Shown piece by piece: positions 7,411 to 13,973 of a stretch of 29,627 bases of DNA. The position numbers were made by a program, and so were the translations under genes. This DNA is from a bacterium UBP4_UBA6127 (GTDB lineage Bacteria > UBP4 > UBA4092). The stretch lies in assembly GCA_002428325.1 (NCBI GenBank), contig DIVR01000043.1:49052-78678 (forward strand). The letters run 5' to 3'. The stretch's first letter is position 1, and each line of letters opens with the position of its first letter. The notes under the pieces are model-generated. The model had not been told where the DNA came from. It worked only from the letters and a program-made list of their open reading frames with translations, and did no database searches.

Positions 7411-7983
7411 ATGAAGAAAAATATTTTTTTACTTCTTGTTTTTCTTTTTTTACGAATGTCTGTGGAATCAAAAGAAAATGTATCTTGTGGAATATATTGT
7501 ATTAAGAATATATTGGCTAAGAATAAAATATCTGTCAGCTATAAGAACATAACTTCAAAATGTAATATTTATATTAACCAAGTATTATCTTTTGAAGATA
7601 TACGAAGGTGTTTCAATCAATATGATTTCTATGTAATGGGATATAAATTAGATATTAACGAGTTAGATGCAATAAACAAACCGATTATTTTGCATACAAA
7701 ATATAATCATTTTATTCTATTAAATAAGATTACTAAAAACAGATATTATTTAAGTGATTATGATAATCCTCATTTAGTTTTATCAAATAATGAATTTAAA
7801 AAAATATGGGATGGCAACATATTAGAAGTAACAAAAAATAAAAGTAATATTCTTTACCCCGTAAATAATGATAAAAACATTAAAATTGATAAAAAAATCA
7901 TGATTTTGGGGAATTGGATGAGCATGAAGAGCCGATATGTTATTTTGAGCTATGTAATATCTCCAATAGTTCTGTCAAAATAA
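7411..7983 (+). CDS. Sec-exported C39 (double-glycine) peptidase, N-terminal part of a C39-DUF1573 protein
   Basis: The product starts with a signal peptide (MKKNIFLLLVFLFLRM, residues 1-16 or so). A cysteine peptidase domain of the C39 family follows. The nucleophile motif is SCGIYCIKNIL with Cys26, the histidine is in NHFILL (His100), and the aspartate is in YLSDYDNP (Asp116). The His-to-Asp distance of 16 residues and Cys-to-His of 74 match the C39 domain of peptidase-containing ABC transporters. This family cuts leader peptides after Gly-Gly. Here it stands without any transporter and is exported. After residue 160 the frame leaves the homologous sequence at the A7 run 7891-7897 and ends 86 bases later with unrelated residues. 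Restoring one A fuses it to the DUF1573 ORF. A GTG at 7402 overlapping the previous stop is an alternative start; neither start has a strong ribosome site, which suggests coupling. Confidence 0.8.
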   Translation: MKKNIFLLLVFLFLRMSVESKENVSCGIYCIKNILAKNKISVSYKNITSKCNIYINQVLSFEDIRRCFNQYDFYVMGYKLDINELDAINKPIILHTKYNHFILLNKITKNRYYLSDYDNPHLVLSNNEFKKIWDGNILEVTKNKSNILYPVNNDKNIKIDKKIMILGNWMSMKSRYVILSYVISPIVLSK

Positions 7984-8807
7984 ACCATATTTCCCAATCA
8001 TGCGGTTGTCTTTTACCCATATATAATAAAGAAGTATTGTTACCTAATGCACAAACTAGAATTGGAATGAAGTATATACCGATTGGAAAATCTGGATACG
8101 ATCAACAGGTCTTTAGTGTTTACTTTGATGATGAAAAAATGAATCCGATTACTGGTTATATTAGTGCAAATGTTAATCAATATTTTACGATTTTACCCAG
8201 TATTATCGATTTTGGTAAATTTGTGAAAAATAAGACTGAAAAACGAATTATTTCAATAACAGCGAATTTACCTAATGAGAGAACAATTCGTGATGTAAGA
8301 GTTACTTCTAACTATATTAATGTTGATAGAAAAGATTACAATATAGGAGAAGATAAAATATTGTCTTACCTGACAATAACTTTATCTTCGACATGTCCGA
8401 TTGGGGATATCAATGAGCAATTATTGTTATCTTATTCTGAAAATACTCCTGAGAATATAAGAGTTAAGATAGTCGGAGAAATAGTTGGAAATTATGAAGT
8501 AACTCCTAAAGTAATGAATCTTGGAATAATAAAGAAACAATCTCATATTAAAAGCCATATCTATTTAAAGAGGTCATCAAACAACGAGGATGTTGAAATA
8601 AAAGAAATAAAGTGCAATTTAAAAAATGATAAGGTTGCAAATAGTAGTGTTGAGAGAGTTATGAATGTTGATCCATCTATCGTAGAATATTTGGTAGATG
8701 TTGAAACCTTATCTGAAGATGGTCTTTTAGAGGGGGAGATCACAATAAATTCATCAGGTATGATACAACCATTAATTACAATACCTGTGGTAGGTATAAT
8801 AAGGTAA
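7914..8807 (+). CDS. DUF1573 domain protein, C-terminal part of the C39-DUF1573 gene (out of frame)
   Basis: 297 residues from a TTG codon; the homologous frame really begins at about 7893. Reading from there gives KNHDFGELDEHEEPICYFEL, the classic start of a DUF1573 domain (DFG motif), followed by INHISQSCGCLLP with the conserved SCGC. Two or three further immunoglobulin-like beta units follow, each opening with a related strand (ILPSIIDFGKFVKN, VTPKVMNLGIIKKQ). DUF1573 proteins are extracytoplasmic ASPM-SPD-2-Hydin-like beta modules of unknown role. There is no signal peptide or ribosome site of its own, so it is best read as the tail of the C39 protein, 465 residues if one A is added to the A7 run at 7891-7897. 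C39-DUF1573 joining also fits what I recall of annotations in Planctomycetes-type genomes. The gene ends the operon. Confidence 0.75.
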   Translation: MDEHEEPICYFELCNISNSSVKINHISQSCGCLLPIYNKEVLLPNAQTRIGMKYIPIGKSGYDQQVFSVYFDDEKMNPITGYISANVNQYFTILPSIIDFGKFVKNKTEKRIISITANLPNERTIRDVRVTSNYINVDRKDYNIGEDKILSYLTITLSSTCPIGDINEQLLLSYSENTPENIRVKIVGEIVGNYEVTPKVMNLGIIKKQSHIKSHIYLKRSSNNEDVEIKEIKCNLKNDKVANSSVERVMNVDPSIVEYLVDVETLSEDGLLEGEITINSSGMIQPLITIPVVGIIR

Positions 8808-8947
8808 TTGACCCATAATCTACTTTAAAAAAAACAGTTTCCTTAACCTTTTGACTTATAAATGAAAATCTCTCCTAGAACCTCTTAATTCTATAGGTCT
8901 CATTCTAATAAAAAATGGATAAATCTGGGGTGTTAGTAAAAACTAAT

Positions 8948-8996
8948 ATCAATAAAAGGATATTTTCATATTGATGAAAATAGGAATCTGTCCTAT
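8948..8996 (+). promoter_or_regulatory. Adjacent inverted repeats in the leader of the FAD oxidoreductase gene
   Basis: TATTTTCA (8961-8968) pairs perfectly with TGAAAATA (8975-8982). ATAGGA (8980-8985) pairs with TCCTAT (8991-8996). A third pair, ATCAAT (8948-8953) and ATTGAT (8970-8975), would compete with the first. They lie just before AGAAGGTGA (9001-9009). They could be mutually exclusive RNA hairpins or operators; low certainty. Confidence 0.3.
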
Positions 8997-9035
8997 ATTG
9001 AGAAGGTGAAATTATTGGGAAGGGATTCCTGCCAG

Positions 9036-12000
9036 ATGTATAAAAGACTGCCCCGCCTTATTTACTTGATTTTATTATCGTTATTTATTATTCTCCCCAT
9101 TTCCGGCCAGGGAGCCTATATGGTCCAGACCACTGATGTTCTTATAGTTGGAGGGGGTTGTGGGGGGGCGGCGGCGGCCGTTCAAGCCGCTCGAATGGGA
9201 GTCAAAGTCATTTTGGCTGATGAAATACCCTGGCTGGGAGGGATGATGACTTCTGCCGGGGTATCCTGTATGGATGGGAATTCAGGGACTCTTCGAACCG
9301 GCATGTATCGGGAAGTAACCGATATTATCGGGGGATATTATGGCAGTTTTGCCAGCACCAATACCGGAGCCTGGGTCAGTGTGCTGTGTTATGAGCCGAA
9401 AGTAGGAAATCAAGCCTGGCAATACCTGGTATCTTCCACCGGGAATATTACGACTTATTTTAATTCCACCTGCCAATGGGTATTAGTTCAGGACAGTACT
9501 GTATTTGGGGCTGTATTTCAGCTTTCCAATGGGGATATGCTGGAGGTCAGGGCTCATGTAACCATTGATGGGACTGAGTATGGAGATGTGATGGACAAAG
9601 CCGGGATTCCTTATCGGCTGGGACGGGATTCCCAGTCTGATTATGGGGAATACGCAGCGACTACCACCCGGGATGACCTGGTCCAGGATATTACTTTTTG
9701 CGCCATATTCAAAAATTACGGAACTCCTACTACCTTGATACCCATGCCTGAGGGATATGACGCATCAAAATATAATGGTAGCGCCAGTGAATTTTGCACC
9801 AATCTCTCCAATCACCTGCATACGGTCTATAACTTTGCCAATATGATGAGTTATGGGAAACTGCAGAATAATAAATATATGATCAACTGGCCCATTCACG
9901 GGAATGACTGGGATGTCAACCTAATGGAACTGAGCTATTCCGAGAGGACTCATCAGTTGCAATTGGCAAAGAATGAGACTCTGGGATTTCTGTATTATAT
10001 TCAGACTGTTTGCGGACATCCGGAGATAGGGTTAGCGACCGATGAATACCCCACTTCCGATTATTTACCGTTTATTCCTTATGTCAGGGAAAGCCGGCGA
10101 ATGGAAGGAGAGGTTACTTATCGGCTTCAGGATGTTATTGACCGGTATAATACTGTCTCCGGTCCCATTTATAAAACCTCAATTGCCGGTGGAGACTATT
10201 CCATCGACCACCACCATAAGAAATTCCATAATGATTTGGATAATCCCTATCGGCTGGAAGGGGAGCATTATCCTGCCAGCCAATCAGTGACTATTCCTTA
10301 TGGCAGCCTGATCCCAAAATCCTTTAATGGATTTATGGCTACGGATAAGAATATCAGTGTCAGCCATATTGTGAATGGAGCTACCCGATTGCAACCGGTG
10401 GTTGTTTTGGGAGGGCAGGGAGCCGGAGCTGCTGCTGCCTTGTCCTGTATTTCTTCTATCCAGCCCCGGGATGTGAATATCCGGCAAGTGCAACAGGTTT
10501 TGCTGGATAATCGGTCAGCTTTGATGCCTTTTGATGATTTAGCGGATAACCGATGGTCTTTCCAGGCCCTCCAGCGGATTACTCTTTCCGGAGTGATCAA
10601 AGGAACAGATAACACGTCTGGCTGGCTGAAAAAGCTCTATATTTATCCGACTCAGACCATGACCGAGGCTGAAGGGTTTAATGCGACTTTGTTGTCCCTG
10701 GATACGGATACGATTATTTCTTCTTATGTAGATTCAGAATCTTCAGCGACCCTGACCCGGGCCGATGCTGTGCTTTTGGCCTGGGAGCAGTCAGGATTTC
10801 CTCAGCCAGTTTCCTTATCGGCTTATTACTCGGATGTGGATTCCAGCTATAGTGCCTTTACCGCTGTTCAATATGCCCGAGAGCAAGGATGGACTTTAGG
10901 CTGGGCAGATGGTTCCAGCTTCAGCCCCGGGACAGGAGTGACCCGGGAAGTAATGGCAACTATCCTGGATAAGGCTTTTGACCCGTTTAATACGGTGCCT
11001 TTAGATTCTCAACCTTCCATTCAAACGACCTTAGTGCTGGCTCCTGTCTGGAAACGGCATCTGGATACTTCAGCCGAGGGGTGGACTGCCAATCCTCCCG
11101 GATGGTTTACCAGTACTGGAGATTATGCCCGGACTCTGGCTTTTAACCCTATTACCCGGCATTTATTGATTCCTGATTCTAATTTGAATCAAGTTCATAT
11201 TATTGATCCTTCCAATGGCGCGGATATAGGTTCGCTGGATAATTCAGGCATTGGGGTAGGAGTCAGGTCTCTGATGTCTCTGGATGTGGATTCTGCCGGG
11301 GTCATTTATGCCTGTAATTACGACTCTGGTACTTTTAGAATATATCGGTGGGATGGAGAAAGCTCCCTGTGCCAGATAGCTTGCCAGACGAGTCTTCCTC
11401 TAGCCGGAGGCCGAGTCCTTCAGGTCCGGGGAACTGGTCCAGGAACCGAAATACTGGTGAGCAATGCGAATTCTACCGGCAGTTTTTACCTTTTCAGCTC
11501 ATTGGATGGACTATCCTTCCAATGGAACCAGACAGCTCTTATATCAGGATATATAGCAGGAGATTATGGATTTTTCGGGATAACACCGGACCATTCCAAT
11601 CAGGTCTATGTTAAAGGCAGGACCTCTTCCCTGATAAGAGTTGGATATAATGGAGCCAGTTGGATTCAAGATTCCAGTTTTACCTCGGCCAGCTTTTTCT
11701 CATCAGGATGCGCCGGTCTGGATTATATTCCTCGGAATAATTGGCTGATTGGGTTTGCCCATGAAGCCTATGGACCCTATACTTCGGCCTCAGGGGGATA
11801 TGCCAGTTCCAAGGGATTATTAATTTATGAATTGACCGGGAGTAATGGAGTCAAATTAAAAGCCATTGCCCCGATGGAAGAAACCTATGCCAATGGAAAT
11901 GATGCCGGAGGAATAGCTTATGATCCCATCAGCCAGCGGCTTTTTATTCTGACAACCAATAATGGGTATGCGGCTTTTGATACTTCTCCGATGGAGACAC

Positions 12001-12041
12001 AATCAGCCACCAAGGCTCCTTTATGGAGTGAGTTAGATTAA
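9036..12041 (+). CDS. Secreted FAD-dependent oxidoreductase with SLH-like repeats and propeller-like tail
   Basis: About 1001 residues. A signal peptide (MYKRLPRLIYLILLSLFIIL) is followed by an FAD-binding Rossmann start, DVLIVGGGCGGAAAAVQAAR (about 34-53), and EIPWLGGMMTSAGV, typical of the FAD_oxidored (PF12831) family. The oxidoreductase part runs to about 480 and includes the late FAD contact GGQGAGAAAALS. Residues about 490-650 carry two or three SLH-like repeats, the best being YSDVDSSYSAFTAVQYAREQ with WADGSSFSPGTGVTRE, suggesting attachment to the cell surface. Residues about 660-1001 look like a beta-propeller (ITRHLLIPDSNLNQVHIIDP and later strands). Substrate unknown; relatives are tied to secreted polysaccharide-linked proteins. 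Start choice is open: GTG 9006, TTG 9015 (AGAAGGTGA five bases away) or ATG 9036 (signal peptide starts cleanly). An uninterrupted G7 run at about 9164 keeps frame. Confidence 0.88.
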   Translation: MYKRLPRLIYLILLSLFIILPISGQGAYMVQTTDVLIVGGGCGGAAAAVQAARMGVKVILADEIPWLGGMMTSAGVSCMDGNSGTLRTGMYREVTDIIGGYYGSFASTNTGAWVSVLCYEPKVGNQAWQYLVSSTGNITTYFNSTCQWVLVQDSTVFGAVFQLSNGDMLEVRAHVTIDGTEYGDVMDKAGIPYRLGRDSQSDYGEYAATTTRDDLVQDITFCAIFKNYGTPTTLIPMPEGYDASKYNGSASEFCTNLSNHLHTVYNFANMMSYGKLQNNKYMINWPIHGNDWDVNLMELSYSERTHQLQLAKNETLGFLYYIQTVCGHPEIGLATDEYPTSDYLPFIPYVRESRRMEGEVTYRLQDVIDRYNTVSGPIYKTSIAGGDYSIDHHHKKFHNDLDNPYRLEGEHYPASQSVTIPYGSLIPKSFNGFMATDKNISVSHIVNGATRLQPVVVLGGQGAGAAAALSCISSIQPRDVNIRQVQQVLLDNRSALMPFDDLADNRWSFQALQRITLSGVIKGTDNTSGWLKKLYIYPTQTMTEAEGFNATLLSLDTDTIISSYVDSESSATLTRADAVLLAWEQSGFPQPVSLSAYYSDVDSSYSAFTAVQYAREQGWTLGWADGSSFSPGTGVTREVMATILDKAFDPFNTVPLDSQPSIQTTLVLAPVWKRHLDTSAEGWTANPPGWFTSTGDYARTLAFNPITRHLLIPDSNLNQVHIIDPSNGADIGSLDNSGIGVGVRSLMSLDVDSAGVIYACNYDSGTFRIYRWDGESSLCQIACQTSLPLAGGRVLQVRGTGPGTEILVSNANSTGSFYLFSSLDGLSFQWNQTALISGYIAGDYGFFGITPDHSNQVYVKGRTSSLIRVGYNGASWIQDSSFTSASFFSSGCAGLDYIPRNNWLIGFAHEAYGPYTSASGGYASSKGLLIYELTGSNGVKLKAIAPMEETYANGNDAGGIAYDPISQRLFILTTNNGYAAFDTSPMETQSATKAPLWSELD

Positions 12042-12110
12042 ACCCAGGAAATAGCAAAATAATGCTAATCTTTCAGCTGAATAATCTGATAACGAATAAT
12101 AGTAAAATAA

Positions 12111-12119
12111 TGGTATAAT
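12111..12119 (+). promoter_or_regulatory. Extended -10 promoter of the first pilin gene
   Basis: TGGTATAAT at 12111-12119 is a perfect -10 box with the TGN extension. No good -35 is seen 16-18 bases upstream, as is usual for extended -10 promoters. Transcription from about 12126 would give a leader of about 118 bases. Confidence 0.5.
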
Positions 12120-12224
12120 TTGCACAGAAAAATACTTGAGATGATAACTCCCCCCTAATCACCTGGAGTATTAAATCAGCAAAAATTAGATTTTATTTCT
12201 ATATTTATATATTTCTTACCAGGG

Positions 12225-12234
12225 AAGGAGGTGA
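12225..12234 (+). promoter_or_regulatory. Full-length Shine-Dalgarno of the first pilin gene
   Basis: AAGGAGGTGA is a ten-base match to the consensus 16S rRNA 3' end and lies nine bases before the ATG at 12244. It selects this start over the out-of-frame ATG at 12237 and predicts high expression. The second pilin gene has the same motif end and the same nine-base spacing. Confidence 0.75.
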
Positions 12235-12243
12235 GAATGAATA

Positions 12244-12807
12244 ATGAAAAATAATATGAAATCCGGTTTTACCCTGATTGAATTATTGATTGTTGTTGCC
12301 ATTATTGCTATTCTGGCGGCGATTGCTATCCCGAATTTCCTGGCTGCCCAGGTAAGAGCTAAAGTTTCCCGAGTTAAAGCAGAAATCCGGACCATTGGTA
12401 CAGGTATGGAATCCTATTATGTAGATAATAATGGGTATCCCCATGAATTTCTGTTCGAAGATAATCCCGGGAGTGAAGAGGCTCGCAACTTGTTTGTTTA
12501 TCGGCAGTTAACAACTCCTATTGCCTATCTCACCTCTGCTCCCAGAGATCCGTTTAAGGGACAACAACAGAGTGGTTACCGGGGTACACCTTACTATTGG
12601 TATTACAACTGGTTAGAAAGATATGGGAGACCTGTTAATCCCTATCCAGGTTCCGATTGCCCATGGTATAACATGGACGTTTCTGTCATCATTACCTCCA
12701 TCGGACCAGCCTATACAGCGGCCTGGCCTATGATTTATGATCCATCCAATGGAACGGTCAGTAATGGTAATCTTACCCGAATTTGTCCGGGTGGACAGAT
12801 TAATTAG
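12244..12807 (+). CDS. Type IV pilin-like / pseudopilin prepilin
   Basis: A 187-residue prepilin. The short basic leader ends at Gly8; KSG|FTLIE is the class III cleavage site for prepilin peptidase, with the conserved Glu at mature position 5. The hydrophobic helix LIVVAIIAILAAIAIPNFLAAQ follows, then RAKVSRVKAE, the amphipathic continuation typical of GspG-like pseudopilins of many candidate phyla. The globular part has YYVDNNGYP, TTPIAYLTSAPRDPF and a YDPSNGTVSNG tail. It would be assembled in a type IV pilus or type II secretion pseudopilus; the assembly ATPase and secretin are not in the window. Its first 55 residues are nearly the same as those of the next gene, indicating paralogues. 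It is a single-gene transcription unit with its own promoter, strong ribosome site and terminator. Confidence 0.93.
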   Translation: MKNNMKSGFTLIELLIVVAIIAILAAIAIPNFLAAQVRAKVSRVKAEIRTIGTGMESYYVDNNGYPHEFLFEDNPGSEEARNLFVYRQLTTPIAYLTSAPRDPFKGQQQSGYRGTPYYWYYNWLERYGRPVNPYPGSDCPWYNMDVSVIITSIGPAYTAAWPMIYDPSNGTVSNGNLTRICPGGQIN

Positions 12808-12839
12808 TCCTTTTATTTTTCGGAAAATATGAAAATATC

Positions 12840-12872
12840 AGCCCCTGGTAGATTCAGCTCAGGGGCTTTTTT
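12840..12872 (+). terminator. Rho-independent terminator after the first pilin gene
   Basis: AGCCCCTG (12840-12847) pairs perfectly with CAGGGGCT (12860-12867) around a 12-base loop, followed by a run of six T (12867-12872). It lies 33 bases after the stop codon. Confidence 0.9.
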
Positions 12873-12978
12873 AATCCATTATCAAATAATTAGATAACTC
12901 CGTTAGGCTGGATGGCTAAAAAGGATATTCTAATCAGTTATATGCTCATTGAATTAATAATGAAATTTATGAATAAAG

Positions 12979-12987
12979 TGATATAAT
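12979..12987 (+). promoter_or_regulatory. Extended -10 promoter of the second pilin gene
   Basis: TGATATAAT at 12979-12987 is a perfect -10 with TGN extension and no recognisable -35, the same design as upstream of the first pilin gene. The start would be near 12994. Confidence 0.5.
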
Positions 12988-13128
12988 TTTTTATAATAAT
13001 AACTTGGATAGATTTTCCTTGCCGGGATTAATCATTACATAACTTCCGAAGTGTTATCCGATTGGTTTTAAACGTGTTATATGTCCAATTCTAGGTATTA
13101 CTATATTGATTGGAGGTGAAATTGAACT

Positions 13129-13707
13129 GTGAAAAGAATTAAATCCGGTTTTACCCTGATTGAATTACTTATTGTTGTTGCCATTATTGCTATTTTAGCG
13201 GCGATAGCTATTCCGAATTTTCTAGCCGCCCAGGTACGGGCAAAAGTCTCCCGCGCTAAAGCCGAGTTGAAATCATTGCAGACAGCCGTTGAAGCTTATT
13301 ATGTAGATGAGAACTCCTATCCAATTTACTCTGAAACTAATTTTTATAACTTGGGATTGCGACGGCTGACATCCCCGATTGCTTATATTGGGAGTGTCCC
13401 ATCAGATCCGTTCAAATATAATGGAACCTGGTATGGGGGCAATGGAGCTCCGGGTTGGTATTGGGGATATACTAATGCCAGTGGTACACCACCTCCTCAA
13501 CCTAATGCTTATATTATGTGGAGTAATGGTCCTGATATTTACAACCAGCTTCCCGGTTTCATGCCTCGGGCGGATATTGAAGCTGATTTAAATTGCCGAG
13601 CGGTCCTTGATGCTCCCACCTGGTGGGGATTTATAGGTGGCAGCTATACCTATGATCCATCCAATGGAACGGTCAGCCTTGGTGATATCTGGGTCGTCTC
13701 GAAGTAA
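13129..13707 (+). CDS. Type IV pilin-like / pseudopilin prepilin, paralogue
   Basis: A 192-residue prepilin starting at GTG, chosen because TGGAGGTGA (13111-13119) is nine bases upstream and the leader MKRIKSG is the normal length. Cleavage after Gly7 leaves FTLIE with Glu at mature position 5. The helix and RAKVSRAKAE segment repeat the first pilin almost residue for residue, but the globular parts differ (YYVDENSYP, LRRLTSPIAYIGSVPSDPF, then a W/Y-rich loop). The C-terminal YDPSNGTVSLGDIW matches the first pilin, including a run of identical DNA. These features mark a recent paralogous pair that may supply major and minor subunits, or be adapted to different surfaces. It is followed by its own strong terminator. 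Confidence 0.92.
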   Translation: MKRIKSGFTLIELLIVVAIIAILAAIAIPNFLAAQVRAKVSRAKAELKSLQTAVEAYYVDENSYPIYSETNFYNLGLRRLTSPIAYIGSVPSDPFKYNGTWYGGNGAPGWYWGYTNASGTPPPQPNAYIMWSNGPDIYNQLPGFMPRADIEADLNCRAVLDAPTWWGFIGGSYTYDPSNGTVSLGDIWVVSK

Positions 13708-13740
13708 GTATCTTCAGTAGGATAATATTTTATAATATCG

Positions 13741-13782
13741 ACGGCTTATCTTTCCTGTTAAAGGGAAGATAAGCCGTTTTTT
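13741..13782 (+). terminator. Rho-independent terminator after the second pilin gene
   Basis: ACGGCTTATCTTTCC (13741-13755) pairs with GGGAAGATAAGCCGT (13763-13777), with one T-G wobble, around a 7-base loop and ahead of a six-T run ending at 13782. It is 33 bases after the stop. Confidence 0.93.
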
Positions 13783-13901
13783 AGTTTTCAGAAATCAAAT
13801 TCAATCTGCTAGTTGTATTGATGAGTCTTGCCCGGTCTCTTGCCAAAAGATGGTTTTATGGTATATCCTGCTGGGAAGGGTTATATCCTGACCCTGGACT
13901 G
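13783..13901 (+). repeat. Degenerate second copy of the carbamoyltransferase 5' region
   Basis: This is copy A of an imperfect direct repeat; copy B is at 15671-15850. It starts AGTTTTCAGRAATC (13783), shares the exact 20-mer GGTCTCTTGCCAAAAGATGG (13834-13853; 15720-15739), then GATGG-TTTATG-TATAT. After a gap of about 75 bases relative to B it resumes with TTATATCCTGACCC (13881-13894; 15829-15842) and GACTG. The last block lies inside the carbamoyltransferase coding region (residues YILTQDW), so copy A is a remnant of that gene's leader and 5' end. Confidence 0.7.
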
Positions 13902-13973
13902 AAACCATACACCTATATAAATCCAGTGCATAATGGGATGAGTATAAGGAACATTAATTGCAGGGAGTTTAAA

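Larger units (their letters stand above)
12808..13128. other. 321-base intergenic between the two pilin genes
   Basis: No credible gene is present. It contains the terminator of the first pilin gene (12840-12872), an extended -10 promoter (12979-12987) and a leader of about 135 bases for the second pilin gene ending in TGGAGGTGA (13111-13119). I looked for a riboswitch-like fold in the leader and did not find a convincing one. Confidence 0.7.

Noticed and set aside
9160..9175. G7 run in the FAD-binding region as a frameshift site
   Set aside because: The frame continues with the correct FAD-motif residues on both sides.
12990..13110. Riboswitch in the leader of the second pilin gene
   Set aside because: No conserved aptamer pattern such as GEMM could be recognised by eye.
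13818..13973. ATG at 13818 extending the HEAT lipoprotein by 52 residues
   Set aside because: This stretch is the degenerate carbamoyltransferase repeat; the lipoprotein signal and ribosome site start at 13974.
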